This document shows, piece after piece, positions 1 through 9,147 of a DNA stretch of 64,000 nt. Below the pieces are notes generated by a model, which was given only the letters and a program-made list of their open reading frames with translations, was not told where the DNA came from and did no database searches. Made by a program: the position numbers and the translations under genes. Origin of the DNA: Ammonifex thiophilus (GTDB lineage Bacteria > Bacillota > Desulfotomaculia > Desulfotomaculales > Ammonificaceae); assembly GCF_003368535.1 (NCBI RefSeq), contig NZ_QSLN01000003.1:62001-126000 (forward strand), given 5' to 3'. The stretch's first letter is position 1; every line of letters starts with the position of its first letter.

Positions 1-468
1 CCGCTGGGAGAGGTGCCGCTTCAACTCTTCCAGCCCCTGGCCCGTCTTAGCGCTTACGGTAAGGAAGACGAATCCGGCTTCCTCATAGGCCCGCCTCTCT
101 TCCTGGTAGAGGCCAGGGGAAGCCAAGTCGAGCTTGTTGAAGCAGATGATCGGCTTTATCTTGGCGCTCTGGCTCAGTACCAGAAAACGATCGAGAAGCT
201 TGAAGTTGGGATCGGGCTCGGTGAAGGCGAAGACCAGGAGGGCCTGTTCCACGTTGGCCACCGGAGGACGATAAAGCTCCGTCTTACGCGGCAGTACCTT
301 CTCCAGCACCCCCCTCTCCTCGTCCAGCGGAGAAAACTCCACTAGGTCCCCTACCAGTATCTTTTCTTCGGCCAATTTTCCTCGGCGCAGAGCCGCCCAT
401 ACCTTGCCCGTATTCGGGTCTCTTATGAAGGCGAATCCACCGTGAATGCGGATGATCTGCCCTACCAA
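1..468 (-). CDS. rsgA: Ribosome small-subunit-dependent GTPase A (5' part, cut by window edge)
   Basis: RsgA is a circularly permuted GTPase that helps mature the 30S subunit. The first 156 codons are visible. An N-terminal OB-fold region (GQIIRIHGGFAFIRD) is followed by the G4 motif (FNKLDL) and a G5-like segment (TVSAKTGQGLEEL). G1-G3 and the C-terminal zinc domain lie beyond position 1. A TTG start at 468 is chosen because a TAG closes the frame 11 codons upstream and an AAAGGGGGGAG ribosome site sits 11 nt before it. It begins 24 nt after the prkC stop, and rlmN-prpC-prkC-rsgA is the usual Firmicute order, so it is probably the last visible gene of that operon. Confidence 0.93.
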   Translation of the reverse strand, partial: MVGQIIRIHGGFAFIRDPNTGKVWAALRRGKLAEEKILVGDLVEFSPLDEERGVLEKVLPRKTELYRPPVANVEQALLVFAFTEPDPNFKLLDRFLVLSQSAKIKPIICFNKLDLASPGLYQEERRAYEEAGFVFLTVSAKTGQGLEELKRHLSQR

Positions 469-492
469 GGGAAGTCTTGCTCCCCCCTTTAC

Positions 493-2247
493 CTAAAGAG
501 TTTGTTCCTTGACCAGATTACCGTCTACATAAACGCTGATCTTGGCCTTGCCGTAGTAAGTCACTGTTTGCCTTAGGTGCTCCCCGGGCTGGCACGTTCC
601 CTGATAAGCCTCTACCGTCCCCCTAGTATCCTGTACCACTATCTTAACCTCGTGCGTCTTACCATCAGGAGGCAGTACCAAGTTAACCGTGGCCTGCCGG
701 GGGACGGGGCCTGGGCCGTCGCTAACGGTGAGTTGGACCTTGTCCCCCCGGCGTAAGATGGTCCCAGGCGGAGGCTGCTGGTCGCAAACGTAACCCGGCA
801 GGTACTCATTGCTGGAGGTGTGCAGCACCTGGTCGTCAACGGTGAAGCCCGCCGCCAGAAGCTTGTTTTTCGCCGCCTCGAAAGTCATCCCCCGCACATC
901 GGGCACCGCCTGGGTGGGAACTTCCGGTCCCCGACTCAAAACCAGGTCCACCCGCGTGCCCTTAGGCCGGGAAACGCCCGGTAGAGGATTCTGATCCACC
1001 ACCGTGCCCGTCGGCCGAGGGTCATAGGTCCACTGGGTCTGCCCCACCACGAACCCTTCGGCCTTCAGCACGGCTTCTGCCTCGGCCAAAGTCCGGTTGC
1101 GCACGTCAGGCACAGTGCGCATCTCCGGCCCCAGGCTCACGAGCAAGGTAATAAGCCGCCCTTTCTTCACCTTGGTGCCGGGGTCGACGTCCTGCTTTAT
1201 AACCTTGCCCTTTTCTACTTCGCTGTTATGGGCCTCCTCTACTTGCACCCGCAGACCGAGATCGGTCAGCATCTGCTTGGCCACCTCTACCGGCTTGCCG
1301 CGCACATCGGGAACCGTCACCTCGGGCACGTTGGTGTAGTGCTTGAGCCACCACCAGCCCCCCATGAAGGCCAGGAAAAGAGCCAGCAGAGGCAACAAAA
1401 GGTAGTAAAGCCACTTAATAGAACGAGGGTTCTTTTTCAAGTTCAACGCCTCCAAATCCCGAGCCAGCGCGGCCGCCGAAGGATAGCGAGCGGCGGGATT
1501 CTTGGCCATGGCCCGGGCCACTATTCGCTCCAGCGCCGGCGGCACACGGGGATTGAGCTGCGACAGAGGGGGAGGCTGCTCCTCCACATGCTTGAGCGCT
1601 ACCGCCACCGGGTTGTCCCCTGTAAAAGGAGGCCTGCCGGCCAGCATTTCGTAAATTACCGCTCCCAGGGAGTAGATGTCGGAGCGCGCATCTGCCGGTT
1701 CCCCGCGCGCCTGCTCCGGGGAGATGTATTCCACCGAGCCCAGGAAGGCACGGGTGGCAGCAATGGTGGTCCCCCTCAAAGTACGAGCGATGCCGAAGTC
1801 GGCCAGCTTGGCTTCCCCATCAGGGGTTATTAAGATGTTGTGGGGCTTGACGTCCCGATGGACTATTCCCCGTCGGTGCGCGTGTTCCAGCGCCGCGCAA
1901 ATATCCCTAGCTATCTTGATGGCCCAAGGGATGGTGATCTTGCCTTCCTGTATGAGGGTCTTTAGATCCTTACCCTCAACGTACTCCATCACCAAATAGT
2001 GGGTGCCGTTATCCTCGCCCACATCGTAAAGGCTTACTATGTGCGGATGAGAGAGACTGGCCACCGCCAGTGCCTCCTGGCGGAAGCGCTGCACAAATTC
2101 GGGATCCCGGGCAAACTCCTCGCGCAAAACCTTCACCGTAACAGGGCGGTCGAGTACCAGGTCCCGCCCCTCATAAACTACTGCCATTCCCCCGCTACCG
2201 ATTTCACGCACCAGCCGGTAGCGGTTGCCGAGCACCCGGTCAATCAT
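493..2247 (-). CDS. prkC: Ser/Thr protein kinase with three PASTA domains (PrkC/PknB type)
   Basis: This is a membrane sensor kinase of the Hanks family, which in Firmicutes responds to peptidoglycan fragments and affects cell-wall synthesis, translation and spore germination. The cytoplasmic kinase domain (about residues 10-270) shows the Gly loop (GSGGMA), the VTVKVL lysine, the HRDVKPHN catalytic loop and DFG. A single hydrophobic segment near 280-300 is followed by three PASTA repeats, each starting near a VPDVR motif, and a C-terminal beta-rich tail. The length of 584 residues is normal. Its ATG overlaps the end of prpC by 8 nt, so kinase and cognate phosphatase are translationally coupled. 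Confidence 0.97.
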   Translation of the reverse strand: MIDRVLGNRYRLVREIGSGGMAVVYEGRDLVLDRPVTVKVLREEFARDPEFVQRFRQEALAVASLSHPHIVSLYDVGEDNGTHYLVMEYVEGKDLKTLIQEGKITIPWAIKIARDICAALEHAHRRGIVHRDVKPHNILITPDGEAKLADFGIARTLRGTTIAATRAFLGSVEYISPEQARGEPADARSDIYSLGAVIYEMLAGRPPFTGDNPVAVALKHVEEQPPPLSQLNPRVPPALERIVARAMAKNPAARYPSAAALARDLEALNLKKNPRSIKWLYYLLLPLLALFLAFMGGWWWLKHYTNVPEVTVPDVRGKPVEVAKQMLTDLGLRVQVEEAHNSEVEKGKVIKQDVDPGTKVKKGRLITLLVSLGPEMRTVPDVRNRTLAEAEAVLKAEGFVVGQTQWTYDPRPTGTVVDQNPLPGVSRPKGTRVDLVLSRGPEVPTQAVPDVRGMTFEAAKNKLLAAGFTVDDQVLHTSSNEYLPGYVCDQQPPPGTILRRGDKVQLTVSDGPGPVPRQATVNLVLPPDGKTHEVKIVVQDTRGTVEAYQGTCQPGEHLRQTVTYYGKAKISVYVDGNLVKEQTL

Positions 2248-2965
2248 CGATCCTCACCATCACCAGCGTTATGTTGTCCTCTCCTCCCCGCTCCAAGGCT
2301 TCGGCCAAAAGCTTTTCCCCTCCTGCCGCCAAGGACTTTGCTTCGCGTACCAAACGCAGAATCTCTTCCGGAGTCAGGTGGAGAGTGAGACCATCGGTAC
2401 AGAGTAAAATAATATCTCCCCGCTCCAGGGCAAAGCTACCCGCGTCCACTTCTACCGCAGCTTCTATCCCCAAAGCCCGGCTCAGCACGTGCCGGTAAGG
2501 ATGCCACTCTGCTTCTTCCGGAGAGATTTCCCCCTCCCGCAAAAGCTCAGCCACCAAGGTGTGGTCCTGAGTGAACTGAGTTACTTCTCCACCCCGCAAC
2601 AGATAGCCTCGGCTATCTCCCACGTGGGCCCAAAGAAGCTCCTTTTCCTTAACGAGACATACGGTGAGCGTGGTGCCCATGCCCATACATTCAGGCCGGG
2701 CCAAGGAAGCACGATAAACGGCCTCGTTGGCCGCCTTGACCGCCGCTACCAGTCTCTCCAAAGAAACCTCTTTCTCTTCCTGCCAGAATTGGGCCACGGT
2801 AGATACCGCTAGCTGACTGGCTACATCGCCGGCCTGATGTCCCCCTAAGCCGTCGGCCACGGCGAAGAGCCCTTTATCCGGTAGAACCAAGTAAGCATCT
2901 TCATTTCGGGGTCGCACTAAACCTGGATCACTTTTGGCTACCCATTCCATTTCTCTCGGCCCCAT
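2240..2965 (-). CDS. prpC: PP2C-family protein serine/threonine phosphatase
   Basis: A Mn/Mg-dependent PPM phosphatase that reverses PrkC phosphorylation. At 241 residues it is a bare catalytic domain. Visible metal-binding motifs are the N-terminal RNEDAYL, DGLGGHQAGDVAS, a mid-domain LLCTDGLT and the C-terminal GEDNITLVMV. The gene lies between rlmN and prkC, overlapping both: its 5' end lies within the last 38 nt of rlmN and its 3' end overlaps the prkC start. A second in-frame Met five residues in (position 2950) could be the true start, so the N-terminus is slightly uncertain. The function is firm. Confidence 0.96.
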   Translation of the reverse strand: MGPREMEWVAKSDPGLVRPRNEDAYLVLPDKGLFAVADGLGGHQAGDVASQLAVSTVAQFWQEEKEVSLERLVAAVKAANEAVYRASLARPECMGMGTTLTVCLVKEKELLWAHVGDSRGYLLRGGEVTQFTQDHTLVAELLREGEISPEEAEWHPYRHVLSRALGIEAAVEVDAGSFALERGDIILLCTDGLTLHLTPEEILRLVREAKSLAAGGEKLLAEALERGGEDNITLVMVRIDD

Positions 2966-4010
2966 TCGCCAATGATTCCTCTTTTTCGTAGCGATAGCGC
3001 AGCTGCCCGCACGCCGCCTCTATCTCCTCACCCAGGCTGCGCCTCACCGTCGCCGGAATGCCGTTCTCTTCCAAGAGGCGACGGAAGGCCTCTATCTTGG
3101 CGGGGGAAGGAGGGCGAAAGCGGCGCTCGTGCACCAAATTAAAGGGTATAAGATTGACGTGGCAAAGTAACCCTTTAAGTAGCTTGGCCAATTCCTTTGC
3201 CTCTTCTTGACTATCGTTAATGCCGGCTATCATGGTGTAAGCGAAGGTTATCCGGCGGTGGGTGGCCTCCACATACTCCCGGCAGGCGGCCAGGAGCTCT
3301 TTTAAGGGATAGCGGCGGTTTATGGGCAGAAGCCAGCTCCTCAGTTCGTCGCGGGGAGCGTGCAGGGAAACGGCCAGACCAAACTGCCGCTTGAGTTGGG
3401 CAAGCGCCCTTATTCCCGGTACTACCCCGCAGGTAGAAACGGTGATTTTGCGCGCCCCTATATTTAAACCCGCCGGGTGGGTGATGTTCTCCAAAAAGCA
3501 AAAAGTTGCTTCTTGGTTGTCAAAGGGCTCCCCCATGCCCATAAGAACCACATGGGTCACTCTTTCGCCCAGCTCGATCTGGGTGCGAAGAACCTGCTCG
3601 TAGATCTCTCCCGCGCTCAAGTTACGCTTGAGTCCTTTCGCGCCGGAAGCACAGAAGCGGCAGCCCATCCGACAACCTACTTGGGTGGAAACGCAGACAG
3701 TGCGGCCCCAGGGATGGCGCATAAAAACCGTCTCGATACCCGCCCCGTCGTGGGCCAGGTAGAGAAACTTTACCGTCCTCGCATCGCGGGAGCACTTCTT
3801 CACCCGCACAGTCAGACGGGTTATGGAAGCTACTTCCTCCAAGCGCTCGCGTAAGGTCTTGGGCAGGTTGGTCATTTCCTGAAAGGAGGTTACCCCTTTG
3901 ACAAAAAGCCAGTCAATAAGCTGCTGGGCCCGGTATCGGGGCTCTTTCAGCTCTTCGGTCACCCAGCTTTCTATTTCCGGGAAGCGCAAGGATTTAAGGT
4001 CCAGTTTCAA
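2928..4010 (-). CDS. rlmN: Dual-specificity 23S rRNA/tRNA adenine-C2 methyltransferase RlmN
   Basis: A radical-SAM enzyme that methylates C2 of A2503 in 23S rRNA and A37 in some tRNAs. The 360-residue protein has the [4Fe-4S] motif CRMGCRFC after TQVGC, the SAM-binding GMGEP segment (MGMGEPFDN) and the late cysteine (EAACGQLR) needed for the methyl-thioether mechanism. It is the first gene of the rlmN-prpC-prkC-rsgA operon. A good vegetative promoter lies upstream (positions 4058-4086). Length and motif order match functional RlmN. A Cfr-type paralog is less likely given this operon context. Confidence 0.97.
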   Translation of the reverse strand: MKLDLKSLRFPEIESWVTEELKEPRYRAQQLIDWLFVKGVTSFQEMTNLPKTLRERLEEVASITRLTVRVKKCSRDARTVKFLYLAHDGAGIETVFMRHPWGRTVCVSTQVGCRMGCRFCASGAKGLKRNLSAGEIYEQVLRTQIELGERVTHVVLMGMGEPFDNQEATFCFLENITHPAGLNIGARKITVSTCGVVPGIRALAQLKRQFGLAVSLHAPRDELRSWLLPINRRYPLKELLAACREYVEATHRRITFAYTMIAGINDSQEEAKELAKLLKGLLCHVNLIPFNLVHERRFRPPSPAKIEAFRRLLEENGIPATVRRSLGEEIEAACGQLRYRYEKEESLANGAERNGMGSQK

Positions 4011-4057
4011 CCAGAACCACTTCCCTTTGGAAGTCGCGGGATAAGTCCCATGGCTTT

Positions 4058-4086
4058 AGTGTAGCATTGCGCCGTGAAAGAGGCAA
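4058..4086 (-). promoter_or_regulatory. Predicted sigma-A promoter of the rlmN operon
   Basis: On the minus strand a TTGCCT -35 box (4081-4086) and a TACACT -10 box (4058-4063) are separated by 17 nt, about 50 nt upstream of the rlmN ATG. Nothing else explains this 84-nt gap between the PsiE-like gene and rlmN. Confidence 0.55.
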
Positions 4087-4094
4087 TTAACCTT

Positions 4095-4556
4095 TCACCC
4101 CTCCTTTTTACGGGAAAAGGGCTGGCAGGTAAGGGCCCAGCGAACCAGTCCCAGGACCACCAGGGCGGCCAGGTTTACCAGCTTCGCTTCTACCCCGGTG
4201 TTCTCGATGTCGCCTATGAGAAGCTTTCTTAGCGTAGCCGCGATGGCCACGTCTACAAAGACCGCCACCTGCACCCGCTCCCCGCCCAGGCAGCGGATCT
4301 CGGTGGCGATGAGCTCGGATATGGTCCACAAGATCAAAAGAGTGCCTAGAGCGTGCAGAAGCCCGTAGATCAGTTGGTCAGGGTTGACTAGGGCGTAGTA
4401 GATGTCCCGGAAAAAGATCCAGAAGGTAAGCCCCGCCACTACCACTAGGCTTATGCCTAAAAAGAGGTGCAGGAAGCGGTTGAAGAGGCGAAAAGCTCGG
4501 AAAAAGGAAACCGAAAAGCCGTCCACACTGCAAACGTCCCGGTTATTTTCCTCCAT
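4095..4556 (-). CDS. PsiE-family (phosphate-starvation-inducible E-like) membrane protein
   Basis: A 153-residue integral membrane protein with about four hydrophobic segments (starting LFLGISLVVVAGLTFWIFF). Its second half carries the PsiE-type run LGTLLILWTISELIATEIRC, followed by charged motifs on either side of the last helices. The molecular function of PsiE is unknown. The ATG at 4556 is preferred over an in-frame upstream Met because a GGAGGGGGAGG ribosome site abuts it and the upstream stretch is compositionally poor. It overlaps the preceding 70-aa gene by 14 nt and ends the deoB-pdp operon. Family assignment is by eye. Confidence 0.7.
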   Translation of the reverse strand: MEENNRDVCSVDGFSVSFFRAFRLFNRFLHLFLGISLVVVAGLTFWIFFRDIYYALVNPDQLIYGLLHALGTLLILWTISELIATEIRCLGGERVQVAVFVDVAIAATLRKLLIGDIENTGVEAKLVNLAALVVLGLVRWALTCQPFSRKKEG

Positions 4557-4755
4557 CCTCCCCCTCCTCGCCAAACTTGCGCAGGAACCAGCGGAAGACA
4601 AAAAAGGATACCACATAAAAAACACCCAGAAAAACAAAAAGGTATTTCAAAAGCAAAAAGATTTTGCCCTGCTCGCCGCTGAAGTGCAGGATGAGGGCCA
4701 CCAGCAGGAAAAGAGAGGCGGCCACCAGTTTCAGCCACTGCCAGTTATCCTTCAT
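4543..4755 (-). CDS. Small two-helix membrane protein of unknown function
   Basis: A 70-residue protein with two hydrophobic segments: WLKLVAASLFLLVALIL near the N-terminus, and IFLLLKYLFVFLGVFYVVSF in the middle. A charged C-terminal tail (RKFGEEGEDGGK) follows. I do not recognise the family. The ATG overlaps the pdp stop by 4 nt (ATGA) and is preceded by GAGGTGG, which supports real, coupled translation. The downstream partner is the PsiE-like membrane protein, and the two may act together. Confidence 0.75.
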   Translation of the reverse strand: MKDNWQWLKLVAASLFLLVALILHFSGEQGKIFLLLKYLFVFLGVFYVVSFFVFRWFLRKFGEEGEDGGK

Positions 4756-6053
4756 GAGACCACCTCGTAAATGAGCGGTTTCGGAGGCGGAGGCTGGTTG
4801 CCGAGGGTGAAAGCCTGCGCCACCAGAGCCTTAGCCTCCTCTACTCCCTTCTCTCTCACGCGCAGCCGCGCCAGAGGCGCTCCTTCCTCCACCCAATCCC
4901 CCACTTTTGCCTCCAGGATCACCCCTACCGCTGGATCTATCGGATCTTCCTTGCGCTCCCGGCCTGCGCCCAAGATACGCGCTGCCTCGCCTATGGCTAG
5001 AGCGTCCACAGCCTCCACAAAGCCAGCGCTCGGGCTGGCGATCACCAGCTCTTCCGGAGCCTGGGGAAGAAGCGAGGGGTTTTCCACCGCCTCTACTTTT
5101 CCTCCCTGCGCCTTGACCCACTCCTTGAACTTCTCCCAAGCCCTTCCCTCCTCCCAGACACGCTTCAGCTTCTCGCGCGCCTCCTTCTCGCTTTCCGCCA
5201 GCCCGGCAAGCTCCATAAGTTGAGAGCCCAGGAAAAGGCAAAGCTCCACCAGGTCTTCAGGACCGTTACCTTGTAAGGTGGCTATGGCTTCTTCCACTTC
5301 CAGGGCATTCCCCACCGCCCGCCCCAGGGGCTTTTCCATATCGGAGATTACCGCCCGGACCTTTCTCCCCGCCCGCTTCCCTATGTCCACCATAAGCGAG
5401 GCTAACTCCCGGGCCATCTTCAGATCCTTGGCTAAAGCCCCTTTCCCCACCTTGACGTCGAGCACCAGGGCATCGGTGCGCAAAGCCAGCTTTTTGCTCA
5501 TAACGCTGGCGGCTATTAAAGGCACGCTTTCCACCGTTGCCGTCACGTCACGCAAGGCGTAGAGTTTGCGGTCGGCGGGTACCAGGGCATAAGACTGGGA
5601 GGTGATGGCCACTCCTACTGCTTCTAGCTGGTTCAAGAAATCCTCAACGGTAAGCTCGGCGCGGAAACCGGGGATAGATTCCAGCTTATCGATGGTTCCT
5701 CCCGTGTGCCCCAGCCCGCGCCCCGACATTTTGGCCACTTTAAGCCCGGCAGCCGCCAGCCAGGGAGCCAGAACCAGGGTGGTTTTGTCCCCCACGCCGC
5801 CGGTGGAGTGCTTGTCTACCTTTATTCCCGGGATCCCACTGAGGTCGAGGAGCTGGCCCGTGCGTACCATGGCACCGGTTAGGTGTGCGGTTTCCTCTAC
5901 ATCGAGTCCTCGAAAGTAGACCGCCATGAGCCAGGCAGCCATTTGGTAGTCGGGAACCTCTCCCTCCAGGTAAGAGAAAACCAACCACTCCAGTTCCTCG
6001 GCGCTCAGCTTCTCTCCGTCGCGTTTACGCCGGATCAGCTCGTAGGCCCGCAA
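4752..6053 (-). CDS. pdp: Pyrimidine-nucleoside phosphorylase
   Basis: Cleaves uridine, deoxyuridine and thymidine with phosphate to give the base and (deoxy)ribose-1-phosphate. The 433-residue protein has the family signature around residue 109 ([20 protein letters not shown]), the N-terminal helical domain starting [14 protein letters not shown], the [10 protein letters not shown] phosphate loop and a C-terminal biotinyl-like domain ([20 protein letters not shown]). It follows deoB, whose product isomerises the released sugar phosphate, with a 19-nt overlap. deoC, the next pathway step, lies elsewhere in the window at 55.7 kb. Assignment as Pdp rather than DeoA rests on the Firmicute context. 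Confidence 0.95.
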   Translation of the reverse strand: MRAYELIRRKRDGEKLSAEELEWLVFSYLEGEVPDYQMAAWLMAVYFRGLDVEETAHLTGAMVRTGQLLDLSGIPGIKVDKHSTGGVGDKTTLVLAPWLAAAGLKVAKMSGRGLGHTGGTIDKLESIPGFRAELTVEDFLNQLEAVGVAITSQSYALVPADRKLYALRDVTATVESVPLIAASVMSKKLALRTDALVLDVKVGKGALAKDLKMARELASLMVDIGKRAGRKVRAVISDMEKPLGRAVGNALEVEEAIATLQGNGPEDLVELCLFLGSQLMELAGLAESEKEAREKLKRVWEEGRAWEKFKEWVKAQGGKVEAVENPSLLPQAPEELVIASPSAGFVEAVDALAIGEAARILGAGRERKEDPIDPAVGVILEAKVGDWVEEGAPLARLRVREKGVEEAKALVAQAFTLGNQPPPPKPLIYEVVS

Positions 6054-7225
6054 AGTCTCTCACCTCGCCTTTGCCAGGGTAGGAGGTCGGCAAAGCTCTT
6101 CCCCACCGGCCAAGAAAAACCGAAAAGGTTGGCTAAAGTGGCCGCCAGATCGGCAAAGGTCTCGCGCACCCCCAAGTTTACCCCCTGTCCAAGCTGTGAT
6201 CCCCCCCACACCAGCAAAGGGACATACTCGCGCGAGTGATCGGTGCTGGGGGTGGTGGGGTCGCAACCGTGGTCGGCAGTGATGAAGAGGATTCCCTCTT
6301 CCGGTAAGGCCCCGGCCAAGCGAGGTAAGGCGGCGTCGAACTCCCGCAAGGCCCGGGCGAAGCCTTGAGGGTCATTGCGATGCCCGTAGAGAGTGTCGAA
6401 GTCCACCAAGTTGGTGAAGACCAGGCCCGGTGCCATGTTCTTCATCGCCTCGATGGTCACCTGTAAGTTCTCCTGGTTGTCTTTGGCCGGCAAGGAGCGG
6501 GTTATCCCTCTCCCGGCGAAGATGTCAGGTATTTTCCCTATCCCCACCACCTCGTAGCCCCGCTCCACCAGGGCGTCTAGCAAGGTGGGACGGGGCGGGG
6601 GGAGGGAGAAATCGTGGCGGCGCGGAGTACGGCGGAAGCTTCCCGGTTTCCCCGTGAAGGGGCGGGCGATTACCCGCGCCACCGCATGCTCACCGGTGAG
6701 GATCTCCCTAGCTATACGGCACATCTGGTAAAGTTCCTCTACTGGGATGACCTCTTCGTGGGCGGCTATCTGAAAAACGCTATCGGCCGAAGTATAGACT
6801 ATAGGGTAGCCCGTCTCGAGGTGCAGCGGCCCGAGTTCTTCGATGATGGCCGTGCCGGAGGCGGGCTTGTTCCCTAAAACCTTACGCCCTATACGTTCCT
6901 CAAAAGCGCGGATGATTTCGGGAGGAAATCCCTGGGGATAGACGGGGAAAGGGCGTTCCAGTATAACCCCCATCAGTTCCCAGTGGCCGGTGGTGGTATC
7001 CTTGCCCGGCGAAGCCTCGGCCATCTTGCCGTAGGAGGCAAGCGGTTCCTCCACCGGGCTGACCCCCAAAATCTCCCCTATGTTCCCCAATCCCCAGGCC
7101 GTGAGATGGGGAAGGTCGAGCCCCCCTACCGCCCGTGCCAGATTGCCCAGGGTATCGCTTCCCTCGTCCCCGTAGCGGTGGGCGTCAGGTAAGGCTCCGA
7201 TACCCACCCCGTCTAGCACTACCAC
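6035..7225 (-). CDS. deoB: Phosphopentomutase
   Basis: Interconverts (deoxy)ribose-1-phosphate and -5-phosphate. It is an alkaline-phosphatase-superfamily metalloenzyme, shown here by [12 protein letters not shown] near the N-terminus, [11 protein letters not shown], and the C-terminal [19 protein letters not shown] metal site. Length (396) is normal. The start is unusual. The first standard codon (GTG, 7225) lies directly before the first beta strand, trimming the usual 7-9 leading residues, and its ribosome site (AAAAGGGGA) is about 25 nt away. The open frame continues upstream through RIERAV, so a non-standard start such as ATA near 7240 is possible. It lies directly downstream of xerD. 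Confidence 0.94.
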   Translation of the reverse strand: MVVLDGVGIGALPDAHRYGDEGSDTLGNLARAVGGLDLPHLTAWGLGNIGEILGVSPVEEPLASYGKMAEASPGKDTTTGHWELMGVILERPFPVYPQGFPPEIIRAFEERIGRKVLGNKPASGTAIIEELGPLHLETGYPIVYTSADSVFQIAAHEEVIPVEELYQMCRIAREILTGEHAVARVIARPFTGKPGSFRRTPRRHDFSLPPPRPTLLDALVERGYEVVGIGKIPDIFAGRGITRSLPAKDNQENLQVTIEAMKNMAPGLVFTNLVDFDTLYGHRNDPQGFARALREFDAALPRLAGALPEEGILFITADHGCDPTTPSTDHSREYVPLLVWGGSQLGQGVNLGVRETFADLAATLANLFGFSWPVGKSFADLLPWQRRGERLCGPTS

Positions 7226-7260
7226 TACTGCCCGCTCTATTCGCGTAAAACCATCCCCTT

Positions 7261-8169
7261 TTAAGACTTTATTTTCCGGGAGCGCGGGTGAGCCCGGCGG
7301 TACACCTCACGCACCCTGGTCGAAGTGAGATGAGTGTAAATCTGAGTGGTGCTGATAGAAACGTGACCCAAGAGCTCCTGGACTACCCGCAGGTCGGCCC
7401 CGTTCTCCAAAAGGTGGGTGGCAAAGGAATGGCGCAAAGTGTGGGGAGAAGGAGCCGAGCTCAGACCGGCTTGGCGAGCGTAGTCCTTTAAAAGCTTGAA
7501 GACCGCCTGCCGGGTGAGCCTTCCGCCCCGGCGGTTGACGAAGAGGGCAGAGGTGCGACGATCCTTTACCAGGCGGGGCCAGGCCTTCTCTAAGTACTCC
7601 TTAAGGTAATGCTGTGCTGTCCTCCCCACCGGCACCACCCGCTCCTTTCCCCCTTTGCCTAAAACGCGCACGTAGCCCGCCTCCAGGTTGAGGTGATCCA
7701 CATCTAGCCCCACGAGCTCCGAGACCCGCATTCCCGTGGCGTAAGCCAGTTCCAGCAAAGCCCTATCCCTTAGCCCCTGAGGGGTGTTGGTCCGGGGAGC
7801 GGTGAGCAGGCGCTCCACTTCCTCCGGGCGCAGCACCTTGGGCAGCCGCTCGGGAATCTTGGGAGAGGAGAGCTCTTCTGCTGGATCCCAGGGCAGGTAG
7901 CCGGCCTGGGTCGCCAGGTAGGCGCAGAAAGACTTGAGGGCCGCCAAGCGCCGGGCCACCGTGGAAGCCAGGTATCCGGCAGCTTTAAGCTCGTAAAGGT
8001 AGCAGAGGCAGGCGTCGCGCAAAGAAGAGGGATCTAAGGGAAACTGGCGCCGGGCTACGAAAGCGCAAAAGTGCTTGAGGTCGGTGCGGTAGGCGGCTAT
8101 GGTGTTGTCTGCCAAGCCCCGCTCCACCCGCAAAAACTCCAAAAACTCCTCCAGCCACTTCTCCAGCAT
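7261..8169 (-). CDS. xerD: Site-specific tyrosine recombinase XerD
   Basis: Resolves chromosome dimers at dif together with XerC or a paralog. The 302-residue protein has an N-terminal SAM-like core-binding domain (residues 1-90). The catalytic domain carries the first Arg ([10 protein letters not shown]), the beta-hairpin Lys ([12 protein letters not shown]), [12 protein letters not shown], the second His ([11 protein letters not shown]) and the nucleophile Tyr (IYTHL). It sits in the order spoIIM-small gene-xerD-deoB-pdp, which is conserved in Clostridia and supports XerD rather than an integrase. No dif-like site is evident in the adjacent intergenic DNA. Confidence 0.96.
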   Translation of the reverse strand: MLEKWLEEFLEFLRVERGLADNTIAAYRTDLKHFCAFVARRQFPLDPSSLRDACLCYLYELKAAGYLASTVARRLAALKSFCAYLATQAGYLPWDPAEELSSPKIPERLPKVLRPEEVERLLTAPRTNTPQGLRDRALLELAYATGMRVSELVGLDVDHLNLEAGYVRVLGKGGKERVVPVGRTAQHYLKEYLEKAWPRLVKDRRTSALFVNRRGGRLTRQAVFKLLKDYARQAGLSSAPSPHTLRHSFATHLLENGADLRVVQELLGHVSISTTQIYTHLTSTRVREVYRRAHPRSRKIKS

Positions 8170-8227
8170 TTCCTACCCTCCCGTTAGAGGGAAATTCGCC
8201 ACCTCTAAGCCCTGCTCCTGCCAAGTT

Positions 8228-8437
8228 TCAGTGCCGGTAGTAATCCCGCAGCTTTTCCACCAACCGGTCGAGAAGGCCTGTCCGCTCTTCCAAGACAGTC
8301 GGCCCGGCTGTTGGGTAAGCCTTTTCCCGGAAGCTAGACCAAGTTCCTACTATCGCCAGCAGGACCAGAAGTAGGCCGAGCACAATCTTAGCCAGCTTCA
8401 GCCAGGCGGACCTGGGCCAGAAGCAAATAAACTTCAT
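8228..8437 (-). CDS. Small single-pass membrane protein (DUF4227/YqzK-like)
   Basis: A 69-residue protein with one hydrophobic helix (WLKLAKIVLGLLLVLLAIVG) near the N-terminus and a hydrophilic C-terminal tail ending in a charged helix (LLDRLVEKLRDYYRH). Size, topology and position directly upstream of xerD match the DUF4227 family (YqzK in Bacillus, next to xerD/ripX), but sequence identity to that family could not be tested. The ATG at 8437 starts just after spoIIM ends and is preferred over longer in-frame options that run into spoIIM. Function unknown. Confidence 0.65.
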   Translation of the reverse strand: MKFICFWPRSAWLKLAKIVLGLLLVLLAIVGTWSSFREKAYPTAGPTVLEERTGLLDRLVEKLRDYYRH

Positions 8438-8442
8438 TCTCC

Positions 8443-9093
8443 CTACCCTCCCGCAAGCAAAAGCTTCACCAGCCAGGGAACCAGGTAAACTTCTATCAGC
8501 GCTGCTCCCACCGCGAAACACCCCCAGCATAACATGAGCCCAGTGTAGCGCCAGAACCAGGGCTCTACGGTAAAAGCAGGCGTTTTACCCTGGTGCTGGC
8601 GGAAGAAGGCCAAGGAGAAAGAAGTGGCGGCCGCTAGGAGTAAGGCCAGAAACAGAGGCAAATTGTGAGGAAGAAAGGCCGCCAGCAACACCTTGGTCCC
8701 TGGAAACTCGCTTTGTCGCAGAAGAAAGGCAGCGGTAAAGCCCCAGGCATACCCTTGCAGCATTAAAACCAGGACTACAAGCGGCGTAGTGTAGATGCTC
8801 AAACCCGCCAGGTAGCAAACCCCTAAGGGCAAAAGGTGGTAAAGGGCCACCTGCGGTAGCTTCGCCCCGCCTTTCTGTGCCGCCGTGAGTAGCTGGGCTG
8901 TGTACTGGGTTAGCTCCTGGATTTCCTGATTCTTTAGCTGCTCCGCCGCGCTCATGCCCCAAGCTGTCGCGGCCATTACCAGAAAAAAGGAAAAAAGCAA
9001 CGGGAGCCAGAAGCGGCGGAGCAAAAGAAAGAACCAGGCCCGAGTGAACACCAAGTAGTAAACCACCGGCTGCCGCACCTTGATAACCCCCAA
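8443..9093 (-). CDS. spoIIM: Stage II sporulation protein M
   Basis: A membrane protein of the mother-cell DMP complex (SpoIID-SpoIIM-SpoIIP) that drives peptidoglycan remodelling during engulfment. The 216-residue protein has about five hydrophobic helices, a soluble loop after helix 1 (SAAEQLKNQEIQELTQ) and the typical polar stretches around YAWGFTAAFLL and FLPHNLPLF. The start is TTG with an AGGGGG ribosome site 7-8 nt upstream. Gene order spoIIM-xerD-deoB-pdp matches other Clostridia. The partner spoIIP lies at 52.2 kb in this window. Confidence 0.92.
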   Translation of the reverse strand: MGVIKVRQPVVYYLVFTRAWFFLLLRRFWLPLLFSFFLVMAATAWGMSAAEQLKNQEIQELTQYTAQLLTAAQKGGAKLPQVALYHLLPLGVCYLAGLSIYTTPLVVLVLMLQGYAWGFTAAFLLRQSEFPGTKVLLAAFLPHNLPLFLALLLAAATSFSLAFFRQHQGKTPAFTVEPWFWRYTGLMLCWGCFAVGAALIEVYLVPWLVKLLLAGG

Positions 9094-9147
9094 CCCGCAT
9101 CCCCCTCAGTTCCTTTTCAGGAAGAGATTACTCTCCAAGGAGGAAAA

